DNA of 64,000 nucleotides from an uncultured Phocaeicola sp. (GCA_947581855.1 CANPVZ010000017.1:1-64000); one strand, 5' to 3'; shown: positions 16,833 through 26,506, counted from the first letter of the stretch. Translations and numbers: made by a program. Notes: generated by a model not told the origin, from the letters alone.

Positions 16833-17357
16833 TTACATGTGCAAACGTTTTTTTCTATTGATTCTTCCACCTGAAAGCCAATATTTATGATAATAGTTTT
16901 CATTTAGGTTACTTACAATAACTCCGTGTGAATTGCTTGCATGAATAAAATTTCCATCTTTTAGATAAATACCTACATGCGTAGGTTTACGTTTTGAATG
17001 TGTTCCATGAAAAAATACTAAGTCACCTTCTTTTAAAGCGTTTTTTTTAATTCGGTGGCATACTTTTATTTGCTCGTTTGTGCTACGGGGAAGTTTTATA
17101 TGGTATACTTTCTTGTATAGCGAGCTGGTAAGCCCGGAACAGTCCGTGCCGTGTTTGCTGTTTCCTCCATGTCGATATGGTGAACCTATCCAGTTCGCAG
17201 ATTCTATATATAATTTGTGGTAATCGTTCAAATCAATATCTATCCCAAGTGTGATACCTGCGCGTGCCAGTTCTTTATAATTGTAGGATGGGAGGCTACT
17301 TCGGCATGAAGTCAGAAGCAATAAGATTCCCGTTATATAAATTAGTTTCGGTTTCAT
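16833..17357 (-). CDS. NlpC/P60-family lipoprotein (putative peptidoglycan endopeptidase)
   Basis: This 174-residue protein has a lipoprotein signal (LLLLTSC, Cys18) and a C-terminal NlpC/P60 fold. The catalytic triad is visible as Cys73 (GTDCSGL), His127 (THVGIY) and His139 (FIHASN). Family members cut the D-Glu to diamino-acid bond in cell-wall stem peptides in the periplasm. There is no SH3b or LysM domain. Its ATG overlaps the end of the upstream ABC ATPase gene by 4 bp (ATGA), so it is co-translated with the DUF5687/ATPase exporter. Whether the hydrolase and exporter share a job is not known. Confidence 0.88.
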   Translation of the reverse strand: MKPKLIYITGILLLLTSCRSSLPSYNYKELARAGITLGIDIDLNDYHKLYIESANWIGSPYRHGGNSKHGTDCSGLTSSLYKKVYHIKLPRSTNEQIKVCHRIKKNALKEGDLVFFHGTHSKRKPTHVGIYLKDGNFIHASNSHGVIVSNLNENYYHKYWLSGGRINRKKRLHM

Positions 17358-18061
17358 TCTTTTATATTAAAATAGTTTTCCAATTCTTGTTCTGCAGAAT
17401 GGTCCTCATTAATAAGATCGCTTATAATACGGCCATTTTCAAGTAATGCTATGCGATGGCAGATATCTGTGGTATGGTTTAAATTATGACTTGATATGAG
17501 TATCGTAGCACCGGTTTCTTTATTATAATTTTGCAGCAAATGTTTGATAAAGGATTGTGAACTTGGGTCAAGAAAGTTGAAGGGTTCGTCCAGAATTAAT
17601 ATGGCCGGTTGATGGAGCATGGCTGCAATGATACCTATTTTTTGTTGGTTTCCGGCAGAAAAATTTCGGATAAGTTTCTTTTCATCAAGTATCTCTCCGT
17701 TCATGAAACGTTCGAATAACTTAAGACGTTTGTCTATGTATTCTTTATTTAGGCCATACATTCTTCCTACAAAATAGAAAAATTCTGTTGGGGTGAGGTA
17801 ATTTATGAGAAAACTGTTGTCTATATAAGCTCCCACAAATTTTTTCCATTCCTCGCTTTGGCTTACACGAATGCCTGCTATTTCAACATATCCTTGGTCT
17901 GCTTTTAATAAATCAAGTATTAAGCGAAACAAAGTGGTTTTTCCGGCTCCATTATTTCCAACCAGTCCTACTATTTCTCCTTTTGGTATAAAATAATTTT
18001 CTATATCAACCGCTATTTTGCGACCAAATGCTTTCTGTAAATGATTAATAGTTATATTCAT
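17354..18061 (-). CDS. ABC transporter ATP-binding protein
   Basis: This 235-residue cytoplasmic ATPase has Walker A GNNGAGKT at 35-42 and Walker B (AILILDEP). The signature is atypical, reading FSAGNQQK instead of LSGGQ, as in many DUF5687-linked ATPases. The gene follows its membrane partner (DUF5687) by 11 bp and overlaps the NlpC/P60 gene by 4 bp. It should power export by that permease; the substrate is unknown. Confidence 0.9.
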   Translation of the reverse strand: MNITINHLQKAFGRKIAVDIENYFIPKGEIVGLVGNNGAGKTTLFRLILDLLKADQGYVEIAGIRVSQSEEWKKFVGAYIDNSFLINYLTPTEFFYFVGRMYGLNKEYIDKRLKLFERFMNGEILDEKKLIRNFSAGNQQKIGIIAAMLHQPAILILDEPFNFLDPSSQSFIKHLLQNYNKETGATILISSHNLNHTTDICHRIALLENGRIISDLINEDHSAEQELENYFNIKE

Positions 18062-18072
18062 ATTTTTTCTAT

Positions 18073-19560
18073 TTATCGGGTACTTCTGAATCTATCCATA
18101 TTAATATATCTTCTCTTCATGAAACGTTTGTATATATTTTGCAACCACCAGTTATGGGCCAGGGTCAGGGTAATACCTATTGTTAATAAGATGGTCTGCC
18201 CGATTGTTTCTCCCCACATCCAACAGAAAAAATTATTCAGCAGAATGGGAATGAAGAAAGCTACGGCAGTAATCAAACTTTGATATGAACTTCCTGCAGT
18301 ATTTCTGCCTGTTACTTGTGTGTTGAGAGGAAATGTCCGGTTGTTATACACTGCCAGTTGGAAAAGCATAGCATATAAAGGACCTGAGGTCATGAATAAA
18401 TAAGTAAGGGATGTTAAGAGAGTAATCTTTTCGTTTAAGATTGCCGGAATACATAACAGAAATGGAATAATTAGCAGTGCTGTATTGAAGTAATATTTAG
18501 CTTTTAATAAGGATAAGATAGACTCCTTCCGACTAATCAGCCCATCCAGATAATTGCCTTCTACGTTCATGATGTGAACGAGTGTCATCACTCCTAATAC
18601 AGCAAAATTATAAATGCAGATAAAATTTTTCATGAATCCGCTATCGTATATGGAAGAGAAACTAAGTACCATAGAAAAGAAAAACATGAATATAAGTCCG
18701 TTGCGGAATTGAGTGCGTACAGCTTTATTCCGGCTGCGCAATTTAATTTCTAAACGGATATACTCTCCTATTTCTCCCCAACGATCCAGAAATTTATATT
18801 CGAAAATATGCTTTAATCGTGCATGGTCTACTTTGGCTAGCTCTTTATATATATAATGCTGTTGCATACCGAGATTAACCCTAAACAATAGGGCTATAAT
18901 GAATAGAAGAAATATCCAGTATAGAGGGTTCCATAAAATAAAACCTTCACCTAAAGTCATGGTAAAATGGTTTATTTTACTTTCGGGAAATAACAAATCG
19001 ATTGCGATGTATCCTCCATATACTAATGTTGGTAAGAACAGAAAGAGTAGCCGTTCGTTAATTAAAGTCCTGCATAATAAATACCAATAATTATTGATAA
19101 GAAACAATCCCCAACAACCGATTAGGAATCCCGACACACCTGTTATTCCATGATATTTAAAAATTCCGGTGAAAGCCAATGGAATGAGCAGGGCAAACCA
19201 GAAAAGATTATAAAGACTTAAACCCGAACGAATTAGAAAGAAACGGATTAGTTGCTTTCTTTTGATAGGAAACAATATGTAAGGTTTGATTTCTTGCACT
19301 GGAATCTTTTGAAACAGAAAGCGAAGAAAGAAATCAAGTGCGAGAAAGTAAAATAAACCTTGGTTGAACAGGTGATATGGAGCAATGCCTGGATAAGTAG
19401 TCTGGAGGATTGTGGGGAGGAATAGGCCGATGAATAAAAGATAAACCATCCATATGCCAACGAAAAGATAAGTAAATATTTTAGCAAACCGATTCTTGTC
19501 GAACATCGGATGTCTTTTATTTGCCAGTTTTTGGTGTCGTCGTAGTTCCCAATATAGCAT
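18073..19560 (-). CDS. DUF5687-family ABC permease
   Basis: This 495-residue integral membrane protein has about twelve hydrophobic segments, which fits a doubled ABC-2 permease. The first segment is about residues 30-50 (IFTYLFVGIWMVYLLFIGLF). DUF5687 proteins are a Bacteroidetes family found next to an ABC ATPase, as here. It heads a three-gene operon with the ATPase and the NlpC/P60 lipoprotein. I found no TAnnTTTG box upstream. The N-terminal MLYWELRRHQK lies near the membrane boundary and there is no signal peptide. Confidence 0.8.
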   Translation of the reverse strand: MLYWELRRHQKLANKRHPMFDKNRFAKIFTYLFVGIWMVYLLFIGLFLPTILQTTYPGIAPYHLFNQGLFYFLALDFFLRFLFQKIPVQEIKPYILFPIKRKQLIRFFLIRSGLSLYNLFWFALLIPLAFTGIFKYHGITGVSGFLIGCWGLFLINNYWYLLCRTLINERLLFLFLPTLVYGGYIAIDLLFPESKINHFTMTLGEGFILWNPLYWIFLLFIIALLFRVNLGMQQHYIYKELAKVDHARLKHIFEYKFLDRWGEIGEYIRLEIKLRSRNKAVRTQFRNGLIFMFFFSMVLSFSSIYDSGFMKNFICIYNFAVLGVMTLVHIMNVEGNYLDGLISRKESILSLLKAKYYFNTALLIIPFLLCIPAILNEKITLLTSLTYLFMTSGPLYAMLFQLAVYNNRTFPLNTQVTGRNTAGSSYQSLITAVAFFIPILLNNFFCWMWGETIGQTILLTIGITLTLAHNWWLQNIYKRFMKRRYINMDRFRSTR

Positions 19561-19685
19561 TTGTTGGAAATTAAAAGAGTTATATTATTCGCTTCGTTCA
19601 TTGAAGGGGGCTTATTCCGTTAGGAATTATCGCTCATTTCACTCGCTAGGTGAGGCAAAAAACTTAAAAGTTTAAATAAGGATTT

Positions 19686-19828
19686 TACTCACTTTGCTCG
19701 TTGGGTTCGGAGAAATGATCAGAAAGAAAATAAGTTCCGATGAAAAAGCATTATAAAAATAAAACAATCATTCAGCAGAATTTATAGCTTCTTTATTTTT
19801 CTTTACCTCCCCTCACGAGCGAAGTGAG
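19686..19828. repeat. REP-like inverted repeat pair
   Basis: TACTCACTTTGCTCGTT (19686-19702) recurs in inverted orientation in CCTCACGAGCGAAGTGAG (19811-19828), whose CTCAC/GTGAG ends also pair with each other. Related pieces (TTCGCTTCGTTCA near 19588 and TTTCACTCGCTAGG near 19637) lie in the same gap. The purpose is not clear. Confidence 0.5.
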
Positions 19829-19844
19829 TATTATTTCCTTTACA

Positions 19845-20789
19845 TTATAAATTGTGTTCTATCAAATAGCGTTCTGCTTCGATAGCGGCTTTACAACCAC
19901 TTGCAGCAGCTGTAATGGCCTGACGATAATGTGGATCGGCTACATCGCCGGCTGCAAAAACACCAGGGATTTTCGTACGGGGAGTAGCTCCTTCCGTTAT
20001 AATATAGCCTGTTTCATCCATATCCAAGTAGGGCTTGAAGATATCAGAATTTGGTTTATGCCCGATAGCAAGGAAGAAACCATCGATAGCAACATCATAA
20101 CGTTCTTCATCGGGCTGCCCCATTCTTTTTACCAAATGTACACCTTCCACTCCGTTTTCTCCGTAAAGTCCTACTGCATTATGCTCAAACAAAACTTCGA
20201 TTTTCGGATTATTAAGTATTCTTTCTTGCATAATTTTTGAAGCACGCAGATAGTTTTTACGGACTATCAGATATACTTTGGAAGCCAAGCTTGCCAAATA
20301 TGTAGCTTCCTCGCATGCAGTGTCTCCGCCGCCAACAACAGCTACTACTTTTTTGCGGTAAAAAAATCCGTCACAAGTAGCACAAGCACTTACACCCATG
20401 CCGGCATATTTCTTCTCGTCTTCCAGTCCCAAATATTTGGCTGTCGCTCCGGTACTGATGATTAGTGTGTCCGCTTCAATTACTTTTTCATTGTCAATAG
20501 TAATTTTGTAGGGCGCTTGACTTAAATCTGCAGCAGTAGCTATTCCTGTACGGATTTCTACTCCGAAACGTTCTGCTTGTTTACGCAAATCTTCCATTAG
20601 TTCTGTTCCACCGATACCTTCCGGATAACCTGGAAAGTTTTCTACTTCCGTGGTAATAGTCAGTTGTCCGCCAGGTTGAATACCTTCGTATAAAACTGGT
20701 GACAAGTTTGCCCGTCCGGTATAGATAGCGGCTGTATAACCGGCAGGTCCTGAACCGATGATTAAACATCTTACTCTTTCATTACTCAT
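19845..20789 (-). CDS. trxB: Thioredoxin-disulfide reductase
   Basis: This 314-residue FAD flavoenzyme uses NADPH to reduce thioredoxin. It has the N-terminal FAD-binding motif GSGPAGYTAAIY, the redox-active CATC near residue 135, an NADPH-binding motif (VVAVVGGGDTACEEA) and the C-terminal FAD motif (GVFAAGDVAD). Length and motifs are those of the low-molecular-weight bacterial enzyme. It is the last gene of the ftsK-lolA-trxB unit, 23 bp after lolA. Confidence 0.97.
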   Translation of the reverse strand: MSNERVRCLIIGSGPAGYTAAIYTGRANLSPVLYEGIQPGGQLTITTEVENFPGYPEGIGGTELMEDLRKQAERFGVEIRTGIATAADLSQAPYKITIDNEKVIEADTLIISTGATAKYLGLEDEKKYAGMGVSACATCDGFFYRKKVVAVVGGGDTACEEATYLASLASKVYLIVRKNYLRASKIMQERILNNPKIEVLFEHNAVGLYGENGVEGVHLVKRMGQPDEERYDVAIDGFFLAIGHKPNSDIFKPYLDMDETGYIITEGATPRTKIPGVFAAGDVADPHYRQAITAAASGCKAAIEAERYLIEHNL

Positions 20790-20812
20790 AGTTTCTGGTT
20801 TTTAGGGGTTAA

Positions 20813-21457
20813 TTATCTTAAATCGATTATTTCAGCGTGGGGATATCGTTTTGGGTCTAACGTAAAACTACTGTCCGACAAGTTTTGTTTATTACGGTAA
20901 GAGAGGATATCGACTTGCATTTCATCTCCTTGTTGGGAATGAACTCGGATAAAAACAGGCTGATAACTGTTTTGTTCCACGAATAATTCTATTAATGATA
21001 TGTCTTGTTTTTTGTTTTTGGGCAGAAGCATTAACTTATACACATTTTTACCCTTGTATAGAATTGTACCGTTTAATTTATATGTGAATCCCTTTTTGTA
21101 CAAGTTAATAAACGAATAGGGATTAATACTTTGTAATTCCTCTTCGGTAGGAGTACTTACATTAATTTCTTCATTTTCGACAATATAAGTCCATTGCGTT
21201 TGTCCGTTAAACCAAGTAGTTGTTCCGGGAGTTTCAAGAATGAAACGATTTCCTTTTAAGGAAATAGAACCTCTGGTCTCTCCGGATAGCTTATTCCGGC
21301 GAAAGTTCTTTAAAAGAAAAGTGGCTTTTATTCCACTGTCTTTCGACAGGGTGGACGAGGTTATGTCCAGTATCTCTTTAGCACGTTGTTCTTTTTGTGC
21401 AAACAATGTGATATGAGACAATAAAACTATATATAAAACTATATATTTTGTTTTCAT
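20813..21457 (-). CDS. lolA: LolA-like outer-membrane lipoprotein carrier
   Basis: This 214-residue periplasmic protein has a signal peptide (MKTKYIVLYIVLLSHITLFA) and the LolA fold: an open beta-barrel with recognisable RGSISLKGNRFILETPGTTTWFNGQTQWTY-type strands. LolA carries lipoproteins from the inner to the outer membrane. In Bacteroidetes the gene commonly follows ftsK, as here (21-bp gap). Sequence similarity in this family is low, so the assignment leans on length and context as well. Confidence 0.85.
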   Translation of the reverse strand: MKTKYIVLYIVLLSHITLFAQKEQRAKEILDITSSTLSKDSGIKATFLLKNFRRNKLSGETRGSISLKGNRFILETPGTTTWFNGQTQWTYIVENEEINVSTPTEEELQSINPYSFINLYKKGFTYKLNGTILYKGKNVYKLMLLPKNKKQDISLIELFVEQNSYQPVFIRVHSQQGDEMQVDILSYRNKQNLSDSSFTLDPKRYPHAEIIDLR

Positions 21458-21478
21458 GTGTGTACCTTATAATATATA

Positions 21479-23947
21479 TTATTGTAAATTACTTAATCTC
21501 ATCTCCAAGTCCGTTTCGTCCATGCAAAGAACTTCACGTGCTTTGCTTCCTTGCGCCGGTCCTACTATCCCTGCTTTTTCCAATTGGTCCATAATACGTC
21601 CGGCTCGGTTATAACCAATCGCAAATTTGCGTTGTATCAAAGAGGTTGAGCCTTGTTGATGAATGATTACCAATCGGGCTGCATCTTCAAACATCGGATC
21701 AAGATGTTTCATGTCTACTTCGCCGACATTACTGTCTCCATCTTCTGAAACATCAGGTTCTGGTAAAGCAAAAGCAGATGTATATCCTTGTTGATGGCTG
21801 ATGTAATCGGCAATGCGTTCCACTTCGGGTGTATCAACGAATGCACATTGTACTCGTACCGGATCACTACCTTGTAAATATAGCATATCCCCTTTCCCTA
21901 TTAGCTGTTGTGCACCGGAACGATCGAGAATTGTACGGGAGTCAATCATTGCTGCCACACGGAATGCTACACGTGCCGGGAAGTTTGCCTTAATAGCTCC
22001 GGTAATGATGTTGGTCGTTGGTCGTTGGGTAGCGATAATGGCATGAATACCTACAGCCCGGGCCAGTTGGGCAATGCGGCAAATAGGCAATTCAATCTCT
22101 TTTCCGGCTGTCATAATCAAATCACCGAACTCATCGATTATCACAACGATATAGGGCATGTATTTATGTCCTTTATTCGGATTTAATTGTCGAGCAATAA
22201 ATTTGGCGTTATATTCTTTCAGGTTTCGGCAACCAGCCAACTTAAGTAAATCATAGCGGGTGTCCATTTCTTTACATAAAGAATTTAGGGTTTGTACCAC
22301 TTTTGACACATCGGTGATAATGGCGTCGTTGTCGTCTGGAAGTTTGGCCAGAAAATGTCGTTCTATGGGAGCGTAAATTGCAAATTCCACTTTCTTCGGG
22401 TCTATAATGACAAATTTAAGTTCTGCCGGGTGCTTTTTGTATAACAAGGAAGTTACAATAGCATTTAATCCTACAGACTTACCCATACCGGTAGCACCGG
22501 CAACCAGCATATGCGGCGCTTTAGCCAAGTCCACCATAAATACTTCGTTGGTGATGGTTTTTCCTAAAGCTAAAGGCAACTCGAGCGTTGATTCCTGAAA
22601 TTTCTTACTGGTAATGATATCTCGCATTGGAACTATTTTCTTCCGTGCGTTTGGGACTTCGATACCGATAGTTCCCTTTCCCGGAATAGGTGCGATAATA
22701 CGAATTCCTTCGGCTGCCAGACTTAATGCTATATCGTTTTCAAGATTTCGTATTTTAGCGATACGTACACCTTGTGCCGGTGTAATTTCGTATAAAGTGA
22801 TAGTCGGTCCTACCGTAGCATTAATGGAAGATATTTCAACATTAAAGCTACGTAATACCTCTATGATACGATTCTTGTTGGCTGTTTGTTCAGCCATATC
22901 AATAGACGGAGTGTTATCTTCGTATTTCTTTAATAATTCGATAGTTGGATAATGATAGTTCTCTAAATCCAGTTTCGGATTATAAGGTTCTATAGGTTCT
23001 GTTGTTTCATCTTCTTCCGTTCCACCTATAGTGACGGTAATCTCTTGATTGGGAGTTTCCAATATCGTTTCATCTTTTTGAGGAGTAAAAGGAGGAGTTA
23101 ATCTTCTCTCTTCAAATTCTTCTTTTGTTTCCATATTTTCCAATGTCTCTTCCTCTTCATTTCCATTTTCTTTTTCCGATGTTTTTTCGTAAGGTATTTC
23201 TTCTAATGGTAAATTTACAGTCAGAGGCTGAGGATCAGCATATGCGTTTACGTTTTGCGTATTCTCTGGTTCATTTATATCAGATGGAATAACATCTTCT
23301 TTTTTCGTATTTTCTTTGCGTTTTATATTCGGATGCAGCGCTTTGCGGATGACATGAATAGTTTCGGAACTGAGGAAGATACAAAATAGAATGGCTGTAA
23401 CAAGAAGTAACAATGCCAAGCCTGTTGCTCCGATTTGAGAAACAATCCATTCACTTACATTATGCCCGTGGAGTCCGCCGGGATAGCAGAAGCTGTTTCC
23501 GAAAGTCCCTTCGAATATAAACCCTAAGAAAATAGATCCCCAGATAAGCAATACGGAACAACCAAGGAACCATTTCCACAGGCGAAAATTATAAGCTTTC
23601 ATCAGTTTTAGTCCGGCAACCCCTAAAAAAACAGCAATGAAATAAGCAGGAATACCAAAACAGCCATTAATGAGGTATTCAGCAACTTGGGCGCCACGTG
23701 CTCCTGCATAATTTTGTATATGGTTGTTTGTAGAAACAAGTTCTCCCGATTGAGGATTTTCCAGGATGCTTTGGTCGGCTGCTCCTGTAAAAAAGAACGA
23801 AGTGAAAGCCAATAACATGTAGACGGCTATAATTACACATAATAGCCCGATAATAAAGGATAAAGTTTCGTTTTTAATAAATCCGGTGAGTTTATGGTAT
23901 GAAGCCGTTCTTTTTTGCGGCTCTTTATTTAATTTCTTTTTAGCCAT
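21479..23947 (-). CDS. ftsK: FtsK/SpoIIIE DNA translocase
   Basis: This septal ATPase pumps chromosomal DNA at division and helps resolve dimers. The N-terminal part has four membrane helices (about the first 200 residues). A Glu-rich linker follows, then the alpha/beta motor with Walker A GATGMGKSVG and Walker B VVIIDEFGDLIM. The C-terminal winged-helix gamma domain (RKFAIGYNRAGRIMDQLEKA) reads KOPS-type sequences. I start at the ATG at 23947 (MAKKKLNKEPQK); an in-frame ATG at 23992 lies upstream of the promoter box at 23972-23980 and is unlikely. Confidence 0.95.
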   Translation of the reverse strand: MAKKKLNKEPQKRTASYHKLTGFIKNETLSFIIGLLCVIIAVYMLLAFTSFFFTGAADQSILENPQSGELVSTNNHIQNYAGARGAQVAEYLINGCFGIPAYFIAVFLGVAGLKLMKAYNFRLWKWFLGCSVLLIWGSIFLGFIFEGTFGNSFCYPGGLHGHNVSEWIVSQIGATGLALLLLVTAILFCIFLSSETIHVIRKALHPNIKRKENTKKEDVIPSDINEPENTQNVNAYADPQPLTVNLPLEEIPYEKTSEKENGNEEEETLENMETKEEFEERRLTPPFTPQKDETILETPNQEITVTIGGTEEDETTEPIEPYNPKLDLENYHYPTIELLKKYEDNTPSIDMAEQTANKNRIIEVLRSFNVEISSINATVGPTITLYEITPAQGVRIAKIRNLENDIALSLAAEGIRIIAPIPGKGTIGIEVPNARKKIVPMRDIITSKKFQESTLELPLALGKTITNEVFMVDLAKAPHMLVAGATGMGKSVGLNAIVTSLLYKKHPAELKFVIIDPKKVEFAIYAPIERHFLAKLPDDNDAIITDVSKVVQTLNSLCKEMDTRYDLLKLAGCRNLKEYNAKFIARQLNPNKGHKYMPYIVVIIDEFGDLIMTAGKEIELPICRIAQLARAVGIHAIIATQRPTTNIITGAIKANFPARVAFRVAAMIDSRTILDRSGAQQLIGKGDMLYLQGSDPVRVQCAFVDTPEVERIADYISHQQGYTSAFALPEPDVSEDGDSNVGEVDMKHLDPMFEDAARLVIIHQQGSTSLIQRKFAIGYNRAGRIMDQLEKAGIVGPAQGSKAREVLCMDETDLEMRLSNLQ

Positions 23948-23971
23948 GAGACAATAATTAGCGTTTGTCCG

Positions 23972-23980
23972 GCAAATATA
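23972..23980 (-). promoter_or_regulatory. Promoter -7 box for ftsK-lolA-trxB
   Basis: The minus strand reads TATATTTGC, a full match to TAnnTTTGC, 24 bp upstream of the chosen start. It excludes the ATG at 23992. Confidence 0.65.
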
Positions 23981-24023
23981 CTTGAAAAACATAAATAAAT
24001 ATCCTATTTATCGGCTTTTTTCA

Positions 24024-24032
24024 TAACTTTGC
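24024..24032 (+). promoter_or_regulatory. Promoter -7 box for the DUF5063 operon
   Basis: TAACTTTGC is a full match to TAnnTTTGC, 18 bp upstream of the ATG, so the leader is very short. It is divergent from the ftsK promoter. Confidence 0.65.
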
Positions 24033-24050
24033 CTGCCTAAAATAACATTT

Positions 24051-24611
24051 ATGGAAAATAAATCTCAAGTCATTTTCGACAGAAATACGGTGGAGTTTGT
24101 TACCGTAGCTGCTGAGTTTTGCGCTTTCTTAGAACGCGCAGAGTTACGAAAACGTAACGATTTTGTCGATACGGCTCTTAAAATACTTCCGTTGCTTTAT
24201 ATTAAAGCTTCGATGTTACCTTCTTGTGAAATACTGAATGATAATGCACCGGAAACCTTTGTTACGGAAGATGATTATGAAGTGATACGTCTTACCTTAG
24301 CTAATATAATGGGAGGGAAGGATGACTATCTGGAAGTATTTTTGCAGGATATGGTATATAGTGATACTCCTATAAAGAAGAATATTTCCGAAGATTTGGC
24401 CGATATTTATCAAGATATTAAGAATTTTGTAAGTGTGTTTCAGTTAGGATTTGACGAAACAATGAATGATTCTTTGGCTATTTGCAAGGAGAATTTCGCT
24501 TTGTATTGGGGACAAACATTGGTGAATACCATGCGGGCTTTACATGATGTGAAGTATAACCGTTCGGATGAGGATTTGGATGAGGATATGGAGGATATGA
24601 AGGATGAGTAA
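24051..24611 (+). CDS. DUF5063-family protein
   Basis: This 186-residue acidic, mostly alpha-helical cytoplasmic protein belongs to the DUF5063 family of Bacteroidetes. No catalytic motif is visible, and the C-terminus is a run of Asp and Glu (DEDLDEDMEDMKDE). Its stop overlaps the start of the exonuclease gene by 8 bp, and that gene overlaps the methyltransferase. The three are one operon. The conserved linkage with RNA-acting enzymes hints at an RNA-related role, but that is inference. Confidence 0.8.
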   Translation: MENKSQVIFDRNTVEFVTVAAEFCAFLERAELRKRNDFVDTALKILPLLYIKASMLPSCEILNDNAPETFVTEDDYEVIRLTLANIMGGKDDYLEVFLQDMVYSDTPIKKNISEDLADIYQDIKNFVSVFQLGFDETMNDSLAICKENFALYWGQTLVNTMRALHDVKYNRSDEDLDEDMEDMKDE

Positions 24612-25254
24612 GTTGATTAAACGCACCATATCTAAGGCTGAAATCAGTACTTTGCCCATTGTGGCTTTCGAAGGGCGGATTGTTACAGTTCAGACAGTGG
24701 CCGATGCAGAGAAGGCGGTTGATTTTCTTCTGACACAAAAAATGGTGGGTGTTGATACAGAAACTCGCCCTTCTTTTGTAAGCGGAAGGAGTTATAAAGT
24801 TGCTCTTTTGCAAGTATCCACCGAGGAAGTTTGTTTCTTGTTTCGTTTGAATTATATCGGTTTTCCTGACTCAGTACAACGTTTCCTTGAAGATAAAAAT
24901 GTGATGAAGATAGGTCTCTCTCTCAGAGATGATTTCGGGGCACTGCATAAGCGTTCGAATTTTCAACCGGGTGAGTTTATCGAACTTCAGGATTATGTGA
25001 GTAAGTTTGGAATTGAAGACCAAAGTTTGCAGAAAATATACGCCATCTTGTTTGGCCGGCGTATTTCCAAAAATCAGCGTTTGAGTAATTGGGAAGCGGA
25101 GGTATTGAATGATAAACAAAAACAATATGCCGCAACCGATGCTTGGGCTTGCCTGAGGATATATCGTTATATGGAAGAGTTGCAACAGACAGGGGATTAT
25201 CAATTAGAAGAAAAGAAGATTGAAATAATAGAAAAGGACGAATATGGAATATAG
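24604..25254 (+). CDS. DEDD-family 3'-5' exonuclease (RNase D-like)
   Basis: This 216-residue protein consists of a single 3'-5' exonuclease domain. The DEDD metal ligands are visible as D and E in VGVDTETRPSF, D in MKIGLSLRDDFGAL and D in the YAATDAWACLRIY motif, which is of the DEDDy type. It lacks the HRDC domains of true RNase D. It is embedded between DUF5063 and an RlmI-like methyltransferase with overlapping ends (8 and 11 bp), so it probably acts on RNA. Confidence 0.9.
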   Translation: MSKLIKRTISKAEISTLPIVAFEGRIVTVQTVADAEKAVDFLLTQKMVGVDTETRPSFVSGRSYKVALLQVSTEEVCFLFRLNYIGFPDSVQRFLEDKNVMKIGLSLRDDFGALHKRSNFQPGEFIELQDYVSKFGIEDQSLQKIYAILFGRRISKNQRLSNWEAEVLNDKQKQYAATDAWACLRIYRYMEELQQTGDYQLEEKKIEIIEKDEYGI

Positions 25255-26428
25255 GAAAGTGTTTCTTAAATCAGGGAAAGAAGAGTCGTTGAAGCGTTTT
25301 CATCCTTGGATATTTTCCGGAGCGATTCATCATATTGAGGGTGAACCGGAGGAGGGTGATATAGTGAAAGTATATACCGCCGGAAAAGAGTTTATCGCTT
25401 TGGGACATTTCCAGATAGGTAGCATTGCTGTCAGGGTATTGACCTTTTGTGACGAACTTGTAGATAAGGGTTTTTGGAAACATAAATTGGCTGTTGCTTA
25501 CGATTTAAGGAAAAGCATTGGCGTGGCTACCAATCCTATCAATAATACATATCGTTTGGTACATGGCGAAGGGGATAATCTTCCCGGACTGGTTATTGAT
25601 ATTTATGGAAAAACCGCAGTTATGCAGGCTCATTCGGCAGGTATGCATGTTTGTCGGATGGAGATTGCCGAAGCGCTTTCTGAAGTAATGGGTGATACCA
25701 TTGAAAACATCTATTACAAATCGGAAACGACCTTGCCGTATAAAGCGGAGCTTGGACCCGAAAACGGTTTTATTAAAGGTGGCAGTGCGGATAATGTGGC
25801 GATGGAATACGGTTTGAAGTTTCATGTAGACTGGCTGAAAGGGCAGAAGACCGGTTTCTTTGTAGACCAGCGCGAGAATCGTTCCTTATTAGAGAAGTAT
25901 GCCAAAGACCGTACGGTTTTGAATATGTTCTGTTATACGGGAGGCTTTTCTTTTTATGCCATGAGAGGCGGAGCTAAATTAGTGCATTCGGTTGACAGTT
26001 CTTCTAAAGCCATTGATCTGACTAATCAGAATGTAGAATTGAACTTTCCGGGTGATATGCGCCATGCAGCGTATGCGGAAGACGCTTTCAAATATTTGGA
26101 TCGTATGGGCGACCAATATGATTTAATTATTCTGGATCCGCCGGCTTTTGCCAAACACAAAGATGCTTTGCGTAATGCTTTGCAAGGATATCGGAAGCTG
26201 AATGCCAAAGCTTTTGAAAAGATTAAACCGGGTGGTATCCTGTTTACTTTTTCCTGTTCGCAAGTGGTAACAAAAGATAATTTCCGTACGGCAGTGTTTA
26301 CTGCTGCAGCTATGTCGGGAAGAAGTGTCCGCATTTTGCATCAGTTGACCCAGCCCGCAGATCACCCGGTAAATATATATCATCCGGAGGGAGAGTATCT
26401 GAAAGGATTGGTGTTGTATGTTGAATGA
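25244..26428 (+). CDS. RlmI-like 23S rRNA (cytosine) methyltransferase
   Basis: This 394-residue class I SAM methyltransferase has an N-terminal PUA domain (about 1-75, KVFLKSGKEESLKRFHPWIF), a central domain and the C-terminal Rossmann domain. Its motifs are VLNMFCYTGGFSFYAM, the catalytic-region DPPAFAK and TFSCSQVV. E. coli RlmI makes m5C1962 in 23S rRNA. It ends a three-gene operon with DUF5063 and a DEDD exonuclease. The length matches RlmI (396 residues). Confidence 0.9.
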   Translation: MEYRKVFLKSGKEESLKRFHPWIFSGAIHHIEGEPEEGDIVKVYTAGKEFIALGHFQIGSIAVRVLTFCDELVDKGFWKHKLAVAYDLRKSIGVATNPINNTYRLVHGEGDNLPGLVIDIYGKTAVMQAHSAGMHVCRMEIAEALSEVMGDTIENIYYKSETTLPYKAELGPENGFIKGGSADNVAMEYGLKFHVDWLKGQKTGFFVDQRENRSLLEKYAKDRTVLNMFCYTGGFSFYAMRGGAKLVHSVDSSSKAIDLTNQNVELNFPGDMRHAAYAEDAFKYLDRMGDQYDLIILDPPAFAKHKDALRNALQGYRKLNAKAFEKIKPGGILFTFSCSQVVTKDNFRTAVFTAAAMSGRSVRILHQLTQPADHPVNIYHPEGEYLKGLVLYVE

Positions 26429-26480
26429 AGATAGATTGTAAATTTAAATATTGTTAATCCTTAGTTCTTTTTCTATCGAT

Positions 26481-26500
26481 TATATGTTGCATAACATATA
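26481..26500. promoter_or_regulatory. Palindromic operator-like site
   Basis: TATATGTT and AACATATA form a perfect 8-bp inverted repeat around GCAT. It sits where the -33 region of the promoter at 26507-26515 would be. Confidence 0.4.
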
Positions 26501-26506
26501 AATGTA

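Noticed and set aside
24478-24813. 111-codon minus-strand frame
   Set aside because: It is antisense to the DUF5063/exonuclease overlap and rich in His/Pro shadow codons.
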